From Bacillota bacterium (GTDB lineage: Bacteria; Bacillota; Sulfobacillia; JAJZYS01; JAILZS01), in assembly GCA_023512375.1 (NCBI GenBank), contig JAILZS010000001.1:62001-126000 (forward strand): DNA of 64,000 nucleotides, written 5' to 3'. The notes below the pieces were generated by a model that was not told the origin of the DNA, made no database searches, and saw nothing but the letters and a program-made list of their open reading frames with translations. Of the stretch, positions 1 to 8,596 are shown in pieces (positions within the stretch are counted from its first letter, which is position 1; each line of letters starts with the position of its first letter). Made by a program: the position numbers and the translations under genes.

Positions 1-114
1 GCCTGCCGAGTGCGCACGCGGGGCGGGGACGTGGAGTGGGATTGGCCCCAGCGCCTGGCCGACATCGACCAGGCCATGCAGGAGGTGGCGCGCCGCCATG
101 GCCTTGACGGTTGA
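1..114 (+). CDS. fliH: FliH flagellar export regulator, C-terminal end (partial)
   Basis: Frame 1 is open from the window edge to a TGA at 112-114 and gives about 37 residues ending in a helix-rich tail (DIDQAMQEVARRHGLDG). The Gly/Asp then Trp-rich segment followed by a short helix resembles the end of FliH, the stator-like protein that binds the FliI ATPase. The next gene, fliI, starts inside it with a 17-bp overlap, as in the usual fliH-fliI order. The product call rests mainly on position, because too little sequence is present for a domain match. Confidence 0.6.
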   Translation, partial: ACRVRTRGGDVEWDWPQRLADIDQAMQEVARRHGLDG

Positions 115-1459
115 GGAGAGCTTGGCGCGCCGGGCGGGCCTGCGCCGGCGGTCGATCCTGGCCGCCATGGCCGAGCGCGCCCGCGCCGTGCCGCCCAAGC
201 GGGCGGTGGGGCGGGTGACACGCCTGACGGGGCTCATGATCGAGTCCGTCGGGCCGCGCGCCAAGGTGGGCGACCGGGCGGACGTGTGGACGCCCGAGGG
301 GCCCATGCCGGCCGAGGTGGTGGGCTTCCGCGACGGGCGCGTGCTCCTCATGCCCCTGGGGGACGGGCGCCAGATCGGCCCCGGGGCGAGGGTGGTGGCG
401 CACGACCGCCCGTTCGGGGTGCGCGTCGGCCCCGCTCTCCTGGGCCGGGTGCTGGACGGGCTGGGCCGACCCATGGACGGCGGACCCCCCCTTGCCGGGG
501 AGTGGCGGGAGGTGGAGCGGCGCCCCCCCTCCCCCCTGGAGCGGCCGCGCATCGACCGCCCCCTGGGGACGGGGGTGCGGGCCGTGGACGCCCTGTGCAC
601 GGTGGGACGGGGACAGCGCGTGGGCATCTTCGCGGGCAGCGGCGTAGGCAAGTCGACGCTCCTCGGCATGCTGGCGAGGGGCACGCAGGCGGACGTGACG
701 GTCATCGCCCTGGTGGGGGAGCGGGGTCGGGAGGTGCGCCAGTTCGTCGACCAGACGCTGGGGGCCGAGGCGCTCGCCCGTTCCGTGGTCGTGGCGGCCA
801 CCTCGGACACGCCGGCGCGCGTGCGCATCCGCGCCGCCCACGTGGCCACGACGGTGGCGGAGCACTTCCGCGACCAGGGGATGGACGTGCTCTTCATCAT
901 GGACTCCGTCACGCGCTACGCCATGGCGCTGCGGGAGGTGGGCCTGGCCGTGGGCGAACCCCCCACCACCCGCGGCTACACCCCGTCGGTGTTCGCCGAG
1001 CTGCCGCGCCTCATGGAGCGGGCGGGGCGGGCGGCGCACGGCTCCATCACCGCCTTCTACACGGTGCTCGTGGACGGCGACGACATGAGCGAGCCGATCG
1101 CCGACGCCGTGCGCTCCATCCTGGACGGGCACCTGGTGCTGTCGCGCGCCCTGGCGGAGCGCGGCCACTACCCGCCCCTGGACCCCCGCCAGAGCCTCAG
1201 CCGGCTCATGCCGGAGGTGGCGGGTTCGGACCACCTGGGGCACGCGGCCGAGGTGCGCCGCATGTGGTCGCTGTACGAGGAGTCGGCGGACCTCATCCGC
1301 ATCGGCGCCTACGCCCCCGGCACCAGCCCCGAGCTGGACCGGGCGGTGGCGGCGCGGCCCCAGATCGAGGCCTTCCTGCGCCAAGGGGTGGGCGAGAGCG
1401 CCCCCTACGAGGAGACCCTCCGGCGCCTGGCCGACCTGGTCGGGGGGTGGGGCGCGTGA
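98..1459 (+). CDS. fliI: Flagellum-specific ATPase FliI
   Basis: 453 aa, normal length for FliI, the cytoplasmic ATPase that energises substrate delivery to the flagellar type III export gate. The Walker A loop GSGVGKST lies near residue 180, the Walker B strand DVLFIMDSVTRYA near 265, and the family block PPTTRGYTPSVFAELPRL follows. The ATG start overlaps the end of fliH, and the stop overlaps the GTG of fliJ (GTGA), so the three are probably translationally coupled. Gene order fliH-fliI-fliJ-fliK supports the call. Confidence 0.97.
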   Translation: MALTVEESLARRAGLRRRSILAAMAERARAVPPKRAVGRVTRLTGLMIESVGPRAKVGDRADVWTPEGPMPAEVVGFRDGRVLLMPLGDGRQIGPGARVVAHDRPFGVRVGPALLGRVLDGLGRPMDGGPPLAGEWREVERRPPSPLERPRIDRPLGTGVRAVDALCTVGRGQRVGIFAGSGVGKSTLLGMLARGTQADVTVIALVGERGREVRQFVDQTLGAEALARSVVVAATSDTPARVRIRAAHVATTVAEHFRDQGMDVLFIMDSVTRYAMALREVGLAVGEPPTTRGYTPSVFAELPRLMERAGRAAHGSITAFYTVLVDGDDMSEPIADAVRSILDGHLVLSRALAERGHYPPLDPRQSLSRLMPEVAGSDHLGHAAEVRRMWSLYEESADLIRIGAYAPGTSPELDRAVAARPQIEAFLRQGVGESAPYEETLRRLADLVGGWGA

Positions 1460-1944
1460 CGGAGGAGAGGCTGGGGCGCCTCGTGCGCCTGCGCCGGGCC
1501 GCCACGCGGGAGCGGGCGCTGGCGGTGGCGCGGGAGGAGCGGCGCCTGGGGGCGGAGCGGCGGGCGTGGACGGCGGCGGGCGCCGCCCAGGCCCGCCTGC
1601 GCGCCGCCATGGCGGAGGTGGCGGACGGCGGCCCGGTGGACGGCGCCACCCTCGCCGACCGCCACCGCCGGGCCGAGAGCGGGGTGCGGGCGGCGGTACG
1701 CCAGCTGCGCCGGGTCATGGAGGCGGAGCGGCTGGTGGAGGAGGCGCGGCGCGCGGTGCGGGCGGCGCGCGTGGAGGAGGCGCGCCTGGAGGCGCTTCTT
1801 GCCCAGGCCGTGCAGCGCCGGCGCGAATCCGAGGCACGGTCCGAGGCGCGTGAGCACGACGAGCTGGCGGTGGCCCGCCGGCGCCACCGCCCGGTCCCTT
1901 GGCCGGCACCGGCCGAGGCGGAGAGGGGAGGCGAGGGAAGGTGA
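1456..1944 (+). CDS. fliJ: FliJ-like flagellar export chaperone/coiled-coil protein
   Basis: 162 aa, almost wholly helical and very rich in Arg, Glu and Ala, with long heptad-like stretches typical of FliJ, the stalk-like coiled coil that links FliI to FlhA and escorts chaperones. I placed the start at the GTG overlapping the fliI stop (GTGA). The ORF track runs this frame much further upstream, but that part is a shadow of fliI. The last 25 residues are Pro/Arg-rich and less conserved. The call rests on position, size and composition rather than on a sharp motif. Confidence 0.8.
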   Translation: MTEERLGRLVRLRRAATRERALAVAREERRLGAERRAWTAAGAAQARLRAAMAEVADGGPVDGATLADRHRRAESGVRAAVRQLRRVMEAERLVEEARRAVRAARVEEARLEALLAQAVQRRRESEARSEAREHDELAVARRRHRPVPWPAPAEAERGGEGR

Positions 1945-3497
1945 CGACAGCGATCGCGGCGGCGGGGGCGGCCGTCTCCGGAAGCGGGGCGGCGGCGAGG
2001 AGCGCGGGCGCGGGGAACGGACTGAAGGCGGCGGCACCGGCGTTCGCCCTGCTCCTGCAGGACCGGATGGCCGCCCGGCCCCAGGAGCAGCCCGAGGCGG
2101 CCGTACCCCCGCGTACGGCCGCGGCCGCCGATGCGCCACGGTCCGCGCGCGAACCGGCACAGACCGCGGGCGGGCGGCCGACGCCGACCCGGATCCGCCG
2201 GCGCGGACGCCTGTTGCGGCGCCATGCGGTGGGCGGAGGTCCTTCGGCACCCGCGCCCCCGCCCCTGGCCGTGCCCGCGCTGGCGGGTGGGGTGCCGCCG
2301 GCGGCGCACCTCCGCCCGCCGGCGGGCGTCAGCGCCGGAGAGGGGCGGCAGGCGCCTCACCTCCGCCCGACGGCCGGCGTCAGGGCCGGAGAGGGGCGGC
2401 AGGCGCCGCACCTGCCGCCGGTGCGGCAGGGCGCGGCGGCGGGCGCCAACCTGCGGCAAGAGCCGGCCGCGCCGGCTCCCCGGGCGCACCGCGTCGCCTC
2501 CGACACGCCCCTGCCGGAGCGGACGGCTGTCCGCCGCGCCCTGGGGCAGCCTCGCCCTGCGCCGGCGGCGGGAGCCTTGGACGCGGTGCAGGGGGCGGCG
2601 GCCAGGGGAGGCGGGCACGGGCCCGCGCCCGAGGTCGCGCCTGGGGTGCGGCAGCCGACCTTGACGACAAGGCCGGCGTATGGGGATGCGGCCGCACCGC
2701 CTGCGACGTCGGCGGCATCGTCTCAGCCGCCGGCGGCCGAGGAACCCCGGCGGGTGGCCGGGCCTGCCGGGATGGGCTCCGCTCCCGGCGTCGGCGCGCC
2801 GTCCCCGCTGCCCCTCCGGGGGACGGGCGGCGCGGCTGTGCTGCAGGCCCGGGCCGGGCGTCCAGCCGACCCCGCCGGGGGTGCCGCAGGCGAGGGACAG
2901 GGTGGCGCGAAGCCCGGGGTGTCGCCCGGTGCGGACGCCGTCCCGGCCGCGGCAGCGGCTCCGGGCGCGGCGCACCAGGTCGCGACGGCGCGGGCCCACG
3001 CCCCCGCCCATCCCGACCCCCGCGCGCCGCGGCAGGCGAGGGAGGGGGAACGGGCGCCGGCCGCCGCCGCGTGGGCGTCGCGGCCGGGTCCCCAGGGCGG
3101 CTTCGCGACGGTGCCGACGCGCGCCGCGGCGGCGGCCGCCCCGTCTCTCCCGCCCGCCCCGCCCCCGTCGGCGGCGCCGGCGCGGGTGGAGCTCCACCTG
3201 CCGGCCGCCGACGGCGGCGTGCGGGCGACGCTCGTCGCCCGGGGCGGGCGGGTGGAGGCCCGCCTGGAGGCGGGGGCGCCCACGGCCGCGCGCCTGGCCG
3301 GGGCGGTGCACGAGCTCGTGGGGGCGCTCTCCCAGCGCGGCGTCGACCTGACGGCGCAGGTCGTGGCCCGGCCCCAGGCGACGGTGACGCCGGACGGGGG
3401 ACGGGGCGGCCAGGCGGGCGGCGGCGGGGATGGCCGGGAGCAGCGGCGGCGCGATGAGGGGCGGCCGGGCGCCTTCACCCTCGATACCCGGGTCTAG
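1941..3497 (+). CDS. fliK: Flagellar hook-length control protein FliK
   Basis: 518 aa from a GTG that overlaps the fliJ stop. The long N-terminal part is low-complexity, rich in Ala, Pro, Arg and Gly and apparently disordered, and includes a 17-residue tandem repeat. The last 100 residues contain a conserved Flg_hook-type domain: VELHLPAADGGVRATLV, then repeated RVEARLEAG and HELVGALSQRGVDL segments. This fits the ruler-plus-switch design in which the N-terminal half measures hook length and the C-terminal domain binds FlhB. A glycine-rich tail follows. The preceding fliJ and following flgD support the call. Confidence 0.88.
   Translation: MTTAIAAAGAAVSGSGAAARSAGAGNGLKAAAPAFALLLQDRMAARPQEQPEAAVPPRTAAAADAPRSAREPAQTAGGRPTPTRIRRRGRLLRRHAVGGGPSAPAPPPLAVPALAGGVPPAAHLRPPAGVSAGEGRQAPHLRPTAGVRAGEGRQAPHLPPVRQGAAAGANLRQEPAAPAPRAHRVASDTPLPERTAVRRALGQPRPAPAAGALDAVQGAAARGGGHGPAPEVAPGVRQPTLTTRPAYGDAAAPPATSAASSQPPAAEEPRRVAGPAGMGSAPGVGAPSPLPLRGTGGAAVLQARAGRPADPAGGAAGEGQGGAKPGVSPGADAVPAAAAAPGAAHQVATARAHAPAHPDPRAPRQAREGERAPAAAAWASRPGPQGGFATVPTRAAAAAAPSLPPAPPPSAAPARVELHLPAADGGVRATLVARGGRVEARLEAGAPTAARLAGAVHELVGALSQRGVDLTAQVVARPQATVTPDGGRGGQAGGGGDGREQRRRDEGRPGAFTLDTRV
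2307..2408 (+). repeat. 51-bp in-frame tandem repeat inside fliK
   Basis: Two copies of a 51-bp unit (starting at 2307 and 2358) encode HLRPPAGVSAGEGRQAP and HLRPTAGVRAGEGRQAP, and a degenerate third copy starts at 2409. The period is exactly 17 codons, so copy-number change would keep frame and alter the length of the disordered ruler region. Confidence 0.85.
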
Positions 3498-3509
3498 GAG
3501 GTGCTGGCG

Positions 3510-3950
3510 ATGAGCGTGGGCGGTTCCCAGGTGGTGGGCATGTTCGGCGCCCTGCCGACGGCCGGCTCGCAGGCCGGCGGCGCGGGGGGCCTGTCGCAGT
3601 CGAACTTCCTCAACCTGCTCGTGGCGGAGCTTCAGAACCAGGATCCGCTCAACCCGCTGTCGTCCGACAGCTTCATCCAGCAGCTGGCCACCCTGACCGA
3701 CGTCTCCGCCGTAGGCCAGATGACCCAGGCGATGACGGACCTGCTCGACCTGTCAGCCGCCGCCAGCGCCGTGCGCCTCATCGGGCAGAACGTGACGGTG
3801 GCGGCGGCGGGCGGGTCGACGGTGCAGGGGACGGTGTCGGGCGTCCAGGCGGGGGCGGGCGGACCCGAGGTGGTGGTGGCGGGCACCGCCTATCCGCTGT
3901 CCAGCGTGGTGGCGGTCGGCAGCGTGCCCGGCGCGGGGACGTCGCCATGA
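3510..3950 (+). CDS. flgD: Flagellar hook-capping scaffold FlgD (short form)
   Basis: 146 aa. The N-terminal signature LSQSNFLNLLVAELQNQDPLNPLSSDSF is split here: NFLNLLVAELQNQDPLNPL is near-consensus FlgD. FlgD caps the growing rod/hook and is removed when the hook is finished. The protein stops soon after a small beta-rich segment and lacks the FnIII/Ig-like C-terminal half of enterobacterial FlgD, as is common in Gram-positive forms. I chose ATG 3510, 8 nt after AGGAGG, over the upstream GTG. The stop overlaps the next gene. Confidence 0.92.
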   Translation: MSVGGSQVVGMFGALPTAGSQAGGAGGLSQSNFLNLLVAELQNQDPLNPLSSDSFIQQLATLTDVSAVGQMTQAMTDLLDLSAAASAVRLIGQNVTVAAAGGSTVQGTVSGVQAGAGGPEVVVAGTAYPLSSVVAVGSVPGAGTSP

Positions 3951-4189
3951 TGGCGCTCACCCGACTTGACGGCGCCACCTTCTACGTGAACCCGCACCTG
4001 GTGGAGACGGTCGAGGCCACGCCGGACACCGTGATCATGCTCGTGAACGGCCACCGCTACGTGGTGCGGGAGGCGGTGGACCAGGTGATCCGGGCGTGGC
4101 GCGAGGCGGAGGCGAAGTCGGGCGGCCGGGCGGCGGTGCTCTACCCGGCCGCGAGGGGGGACGACGATGGCCAAGCTGGCCGAGGATGA
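3947..4189 (+). CDS. flbD: FlbD family flagellar protein
   Basis: 80 aa. The pattern ALTRLDGATFYVNPHLVETV followed by EATPDTVIMLVNGHRYVVRE is the FlbD (YlzI/SwrD-like) family signature. In Bacillus the homologue lies between flgE and fliL and increases motor power. Here it directly follows flgD with ATGA overlap, with no flgE between, and its end overlaps fliM by 23 bp. ATG 3947 and ATG 3950 are equally possible starts. The C-terminal tail beyond residue 60 is variable. Confidence 0.9.
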   Translation: MMALTRLDGATFYVNPHLVETVEATPDTVIMLVNGHRYVVREAVDQVIRAWREAEAKSGGRAAVLYPAARGDDDGQAGRG

Positions 4190-5213
4190 GCGCGCCGCCC
4201 TCATGGCGGCCTTGCGCTCCACCGGCGCCGCGCCGGCCGCGCCGGCGCCGTCGGTGCCGCAGTCGCAGGCGGTGCATGCGGCGCCGCCGGCGCCCCAGGG
4301 CGAGCCGGAGCCGTACGACTTTCGGCGCAGCACCCGCTTCTCCAACGAGCAGCTGCGCAGCCTCCTGCGCATGCACGAGCACATGGCCACGCTCTTGCGC
4401 ACCTATCTGGCCGCCTACCTGCGTGTGCCCGTGTCCGTCTCGCCGGCGGACGTGACCGCCACCACGTACGAGGAGTACATGGAGTCGCTCAGCCCCACCA
4501 CCCTGGTGGCGGTGATCGACCTGCCGCCCTTGCGCGGGCGCGCCTTGCTCACGATGGAGCATGGGCTGTTCATGGCCATCGTCGACCGCCTGCTCGGGGG
4601 GCCGGGCCTCAAGGAGGCGGTCCGCCCCCCGACCGAGATCGAGGTGCGGGTGCTCCGCCGCGCCTACCCGATCTTCCTCGAGGCCTTCCAGCAGGCGTAC
4701 ACGCCGCTCGCGCCGCTGAGGCCAGCGCTCGACTCGATCGAGACCAACTCCCAGTTCCTGCGCCTGGTCTCCCCGTCGGAGGCGGTGGTGGCGGCGAGCG
4801 TGACCTTGGGGGTCGGCCCGCTGGAGGGCAGGGTGGGCTACTGCCTGCCCTACCCCCTGCTGGAGCCGGTGCTGCCGCGCCTGTCGGTGCGCAACCTGGC
4901 GAGCGGCGGAGGCGACCTGAGGCCCGACCCGGAGGCGGAGGCGTACCTGCGGCGCCACATCGGTCAGGCGCATGTGCCGGTGGTGGCCGAGTTCGGCCGC
5001 ATCCGGCTCACCATGCGCGCCCTGCGCGACCTGGAGGTGGGGGATGTGATCGCCCTCGACCACGGCGTGGGGGACCTGGTGACGGTGAAGGTGGCCGGGG
5101 TGCCCAAGTTCCTCGGGCGGCCCGGGGTGCGCAACCGGCGCCTGGCGGTGCGGGTGGAAGAGGTGCTGGAGGGCGACATCGACATCGGGCCGGAGACGGC
5201 GCAGGGAGGCTAG
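4167..5213 (+). CDS. fliM: Flagellar motor switch protein FliM
   Basis: 348 aa. After an Ala/Pro-rich N-terminal segment come YDFRRSTRFSNEQLRSLLRM, the YEEYMESLSPTTLVAVIDL region and FMAIVDRLLGGPG, all characteristic of FliM. The middle domain is CheC-like and the last 75 residues form the SPOA domain that pairs with FliN in the C-ring. An EIDALL-type CheY-binding N-terminus is not obvious; the first residues are LAEDERAALMAAL. The ATG lies 6 nt after GAGGGGGG. No fliL gene precedes it. Confidence 0.95.
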   Translation: MAKLAEDERAALMAALRSTGAAPAAPAPSVPQSQAVHAAPPAPQGEPEPYDFRRSTRFSNEQLRSLLRMHEHMATLLRTYLAAYLRVPVSVSPADVTATTYEEYMESLSPTTLVAVIDLPPLRGRALLTMEHGLFMAIVDRLLGGPGLKEAVRPPTEIEVRVLRRAYPIFLEAFQQAYTPLAPLRPALDSIETNSQFLRLVSPSEAVVAASVTLGVGPLEGRVGYCLPYPLLEPVLPRLSVRNLASGGGDLRPDPEAEAYLRRHIGQAHVPVVAEFGRIRLTMRALRDLEVGDVIALDHGVGDLVTVKVAGVPKFLGRPGVRNRRLAVRVEEVLEGDIDIGPETAQGG

Positions 5214-5216
5214 GGC

Positions 5217-6080
5217 GTGAGCGCGATGGGCGGTCACGAGCGGTTGACGGCGCTCGGCCCCGTGCTCGGGGCGGCGGTGGCGGTCCGCCTGGGGGCGGTG
5301 GTCGGGCGGCCGATGGAGGTGCAGGTGGCGGACGCCGGCGCCCCCCTCCCCGCGGGCCCGGGCGATCTCGAGGCGGCCGTGGCCTGGACGCTCGGGAGCG
5401 AGGAGGGCCACCGGGGCAGCGTCGCCGTTGCGGAGGAGGACGTGCGCGTCCTGGCCGGCCTGGAAGGGGAGGGCGAGGGCGCGGGAGGTGCGGCGCCCGA
5501 GTACGCCCGCCGCCTCGCCCAGGCGGTGGTGGCTGGGCTGGCGGAGGCGGCCACCACCCTGGTGGGCGACCCCGTGCACGCCCAGGTGGTGGAGGAGGCG
5601 GTGGGCGGCGAAGGGCCGCCCGGGGTGGGGGTGCTCCTTCAGGCGCGGGTGCGCGACGTGTTCGAGGCCCACGTGCGCGTCGTCCTCCCCCGCCCGTTGG
5701 CCGACGCCCTGGTGGCGGCGGCGCCGCCCGGGCCGGTGGCCGTCCGCCCCGCCCGCTTCCCCGCCTTCGGCCCCGACCAGGCGGCGGGGGAGAGCGCGGG
5801 CATGGAGCGGGTGCTCGACGTCCCCCTGACGCTCACGGTGGAGCTGGGCAGGACCACGAAGCGGGTGAAGGAGCTCCTGCAGATCGTGCCCGGGAGCGTG
5901 CTCGAGCTCGACCGGCTGGCGGGCGAACCGCTGGACATCTACGCCAACCAGGAGTGGGTGGCGCGCGGCGAGGTGGTGGTGGTGGACGAGACGTTCGCCA
6001 TCCGCGTCACGCAGGTGGGCTCCGGCAGCCCCCTGGGGTCGGAGGCGGGGGAGGGGGGCGGCGCATGGGGGCCACGGTGA
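5217..6080 (+). CDS. fliN: Flagellar motor switch protein FliN/FliY-like
   Basis: 287 aa. The last 80 residues are a clear FliN SPOA domain (VLDVPLTLTVELGRTTKRVK, PGSVLELDRLAGEPLDIYAN). The first 180 residues look like a diverged CheC-type domain, so the layout is that of FliY rather than short FliN. The phosphatase motif of FliY/CheC is not obvious, so enzymatic activity is doubtful. GTG 5217 is used; ATG 5226 is an alternative. It forms the lower C-ring with FliM. Confidence 0.9.
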   Translation: MSAMGGHERLTALGPVLGAAVAVRLGAVVGRPMEVQVADAGAPLPAGPGDLEAAVAWTLGSEEGHRGSVAVAEEDVRVLAGLEGEGEGAGGAAPEYARRLAQAVVAGLAEAATTLVGDPVHAQVVEEAVGGEGPPGVGVLLQARVRDVFEAHVRVVLPRPLADALVAAAPPGPVAVRPARFPAFGPDQAAGESAGMERVLDVPLTLTVELGRTTKRVKELLQIVPGSVLELDRLAGEPLDIYANQEWVARGEVVVVDETFAIRVTQVGSGSPLGSEAGEGGGAWGPR

Positions 6081-6712
6081 TCTCCATGTTCCAGCACGGT
6101 GCCCACGCTGCGGCCCAGGGTCCGGCCGTTCCCGCCTCCGCCTCCTGGGCGGCGGCGGCCGTCCTGGCCGCGGCCGCGCTCTTGGCGCTGGGCCTGCGCC
6201 GGGCGGGGGGCGCAAGGGCCGGGGCCGTCCCTTGGCGGCCGGCCGGTGCCGGCCCTGGGATGCGCGTCCTCTCCCGCCTCGCCCTCGGCCCCGGCCGCTA
6301 CCTGTGCGTGGTGGAGGTGGGGGACCGGGCCTTCCTGGTCGCGGTGGGGGGAGAGGTGCGCCTGATGGCCGAGGTGGAGGCGCGCCTTCCGCGCAGCCGG
6401 CGGCGGCGCCGGGCCATGGCCCAGGACCTCCTGGCCGAGGGTGCGGCGGCGCTCGCAGCGGCGGGGGAGGGCGCGGCGGGCGGCCGGGAGCCGGCCGAGG
6501 CGCCGCCGTCCGCGGTGGCCGTGGCCCTCGACCGCCACGCCGCCGCCCACGTCCCGAAGGCGTCGTCGCCTCGGGAGGGGCCCGACGAGGCGGAGGCGGC
6601 GCAATTCTTCTCCCGCCTTCTCGACGCCTCCCTGCGCCGCATGGAGGCGGCCGACCGGCGCCTCATGGGGCAGGCGGGCGAAGGCACGGCGGAGGGAGGA
6701 GAGGGGGCGTGA
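6065..6712 (+). CDS. fliO: FliO-like flagellar export gate assembly protein
   Basis: 215 aa from ATG 6065 (GTG 6077, overlapping the fliN stop, is an alternative). One membrane segment lies near residues 28-45, followed by a small beta domain with LSRLALGPGRYLCVVEVGDR, the FliO/FliZ pattern. A long Ala/Glu/Arg-rich cytoplasmic tail follows. FliO chaperones FliP ring assembly. It lies directly before fliP, whose GTG overlaps its stop, so position strengthens a call that sequence alone would only suggest. Confidence 0.83.
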   Translation: MGATVISMFQHGAHAAAQGPAVPASASWAAAAVLAAAALLALGLRRAGGARAGAVPWRPAGAGPGMRVLSRLALGPGRYLCVVEVGDRAFLVAVGGEVRLMAEVEARLPRSRRRRRAMAQDLLAEGAAALAAAGEGAAGGREPAEAPPSAVAVALDRHAAAHVPKASSPREGPDEAEAAQFFSRLLDASLRRMEAADRRLMGQAGEGTAEGGEGA

Positions 6713-7482
6713 GGGGGCGGTGGCGCCTTGCCCTGGCGGGGACGGCGGCGGGGGTGGCGCTGGCGGCGGCGCCGGCGGCTGCGGCGACCGCGCCGGGCCC
6801 GGCGGTGGCAAGCGCCGCCGCCCAGGCCCTCTCCCCCCGCACGCTCCAGACCCTCCTGGCCAGCCCGGAGATCGCCCTCATGGCCATCGTGGCCGGCGTG
6901 GTGCTCCTGCCCGGGATGCTCCTCCTCATGACGTCGTTCACCCGCATCGTCGTCGTCCTCTCCCTCGCCCGCACGGCTGTGGGCACGGCGCAGACGCCGC
7001 CCAACCAGGTGATCGTCGCCCTCGCCCTCGTCCTCACCCTCTTCACGATGGCCCCCACCCTGGCGGCGGTGAACCGGGTGGCGATCGCCCCCTACCTCGC
7101 CGGCCACATCGACATCGCCCACGCCCTGGCGGCGGCCGAGGGGCCGGTGAAGGCGTTCATGGCTGCGGGCACCCGCCAGCAAGACCTCCTCACGCTCTTG
7201 CGGGCGACGGGCCAACCGCGCCCGGCCACCCTGGCCCAGGTGCCGCTCCTTACGCTCATCCCGGCGTTCGCCATCAGCCAGCTCACGCTCGCCTTCCAGA
7301 TGGGGTTCCTCCTCTTCCTGCCTTTCCTCCTCATCGACTTCCTGGTAGCCAGCGTGCTCATGTCCCTCGGCATGATGATGCTCCCGCCCACGGTGGTGTC
7401 GCTGCCGTTCAAGCTCCTCCTGTTCGTGCTCGTGAACGGGTGGGGGCTCATCGTCGGCAGCCTGGTGGCGACGGCGCGCTAG
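6709..7482 (+). CDS. fliP: Flagellar export gate protein FliP
   Basis: 257 aa from the GTG overlapping the fliO stop. A signal-like N-terminal hydrophobic stretch ends in AAPAAAATA. Family blocks follow: LLMTSFTRIVVVLSLAR, QTPPNQVIVALALVLTLF, LIPAFAISQLTLAFQMGF and LPFKLLLFVLVNGW. FliP forms the pentameric core of the export channel with FliQ and FliR. The ORF track extends this frame upstream through fliO, but that part is out of frame with real coding. Confidence 0.97.
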   Translation: MRGRWRLALAGTAAGVALAAAPAAAATAPGPAVASAAAQALSPRTLQTLLASPEIALMAIVAGVVLLPGMLLLMTSFTRIVVVLSLARTAVGTAQTPPNQVIVALALVLTLFTMAPTLAAVNRVAIAPYLAGHIDIAHALAAAEGPVKAFMAAGTRQQDLLTLLRATGQPRPATLAQVPLLTLIPAFAISQLTLAFQMGFLLFLPFLLIDFLVASVLMSLGMMMLPPTVVSLPFKLLLFVLVNGWGLIVGSLVATAR

Positions 7483-7516
7483 CGGACGGGGCGACGACGA
7501 CGGCGGCAAGGGGGCG

Positions 7517-7795
7517 GTGGCGACGACGCCGGAACAGGCGGTGGCGGTGGGTCAGAGCGCCCTGTTCACGGCCCTCATGGTAGGGGCCCCGGTCTTGGCC
7601 GCCGCCCTGGGGGTGGGGCTGGTGATCGGCCTCCTCCAAGCGGTGACCCAGGTGCAGGACACGGCGCTCTCGTTCCTCCCCAAGCTCCTGGCCGTGGCCG
7701 CGGCCCTCGTCCTGCTCGGGCCGTGGATGCTGCGGGAGCTCATGAACTTCACCGTCGCCGCATGGCAGACGGGCGGTATGGGGGGCCTGCCGTGA
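7517..7795 (+). CDS. fliQ: Flagellar export gate protein FliQ
   Basis: 92 aa with two membrane helices and the FliQ signature GLVIGLLQAVTQVQDTALSF followed by KLLAVAAALVLLGPWML. The size is exact for the family. The GTG start lies after AAGGGGG. The stop overlaps the GTG of fliR, as is typical for the fliPQR gate operon. Confidence 0.96.
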   Translation: MATTPEQAVAVGQSALFTALMVGAPVLAAALGVGLVIGLLQAVTQVQDTALSFLPKLLAVAAALVLLGPWMLRELMNFTVAAWQTGGMGGLP

Positions 7796-8571
7796 GCGCG
7801 GCGCAGTGGATGGCGCTTGTCGCCGCGGCCGGGGCGGTCCTAGCCCGGGTGGCGCCGCTTGTGGCGGTCTCGCCCTTCGGCGCCCTGGTGCGCCTGCCCA
7901 GCCTGGCCCAGGCCGCGCTGGCGGCGGCGGTGACGGCGTGGGTGCTGTTCGTCACGCCCGGCGCGGCCTTCGCCCACGCCGGCCCCCTGACGTGGGGGGA
8001 CGTGCTCGCCGCCGCTCTGGGCAACGCCCTGGTGGGCTTCGCCTTCGCCCTCGCCGCGCGCTTCCTGTACGCGGCCTTCGAGGTGGCGGGGGGGTACCTG
8101 GACCTCGTGTTCGGCTTCTCCATCAGCGCCACCCTCGCCCCCGCCGGCGCGGACACCACGCTGGTGCAGGAGTTCACCATGCTCCTGGGGACGTTCGTCT
8201 TCCTCAGCCTAGGCGGGCTGACGGACATGGTGGGCGCGGTGGCCGCCTCCTTCCGGCCCCTGCCCGCCTTCGCCCCCCTGTCGCCGGGGCCGGGCGCCCT
8301 TTCCCTCCTCCTGCGCGCCTTCACCACCGCGGTGGACGTGGGCACCGCCGTGGCCGCCCCCCTCATGCTGGCCATGCTCCTCGTCAACCTCCTGGTGGGG
8401 GCGCTTTCACGCCTCATCCCCCAGATCAACCTTCTGGCCTTCGACTTCCCGCTCCTCATGATCCTGGGCCTGGTCCTGTTCGCCCTCTCCCTGCCGGTCT
8501 GGCTGGGGGTGGCGGACAACCTTCTGAGCGACCTCGGCAGCGCGGTCTCCGCCCTGGTGGGCGCGGCCTAG
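7792..8571 (+). CDS. fliR: Flagellar export gate protein FliR
   Basis: 259 aa, six predicted membrane segments. Recognisable blocks are RVAPLVAVSPFGA, ALVGFAFALAARFLYAAFE, GGYLDLVFGFSISATLAP and RLIPQINLLAFDFPL. FliR completes the FliP5Q4R1 channel. The start is the GTG overlapping the fliQ stop; the longer ORF in the track begins inside fliQ. Confidence 0.96.
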   Translation: MSAAQWMALVAAAGAVLARVAPLVAVSPFGALVRLPSLAQAALAAAVTAWVLFVTPGAAFAHAGPLTWGDVLAAALGNALVGFAFALAARFLYAAFEVAGGYLDLVFGFSISATLAPAGADTTLVQEFTMLLGTFVFLSLGGLTDMVGAVAASFRPLPAFAPLSPGPGALSLLLRAFTTAVDVGTAVAAPLMLAMLLVNLLVGALSRLIPQINLLAFDFPLLMILGLVLFALSLPVWLGVADNLLSDLGSAVSALVGAA

Positions 8572-8596
8572 CGCGGGCGAAGGGAGGTAGGGCGCC

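Noticed and set aside
2307-2460. Possible CRISPR-like direct repeats
   Set aside because: Period 51 without spacers, in frame within fliK; a coding tandem repeat.
4035-6215. 726-residue minus-strand ORF over fliM and fliN
   Set aside because: His/Arg/Gln-rich shadow without domains.
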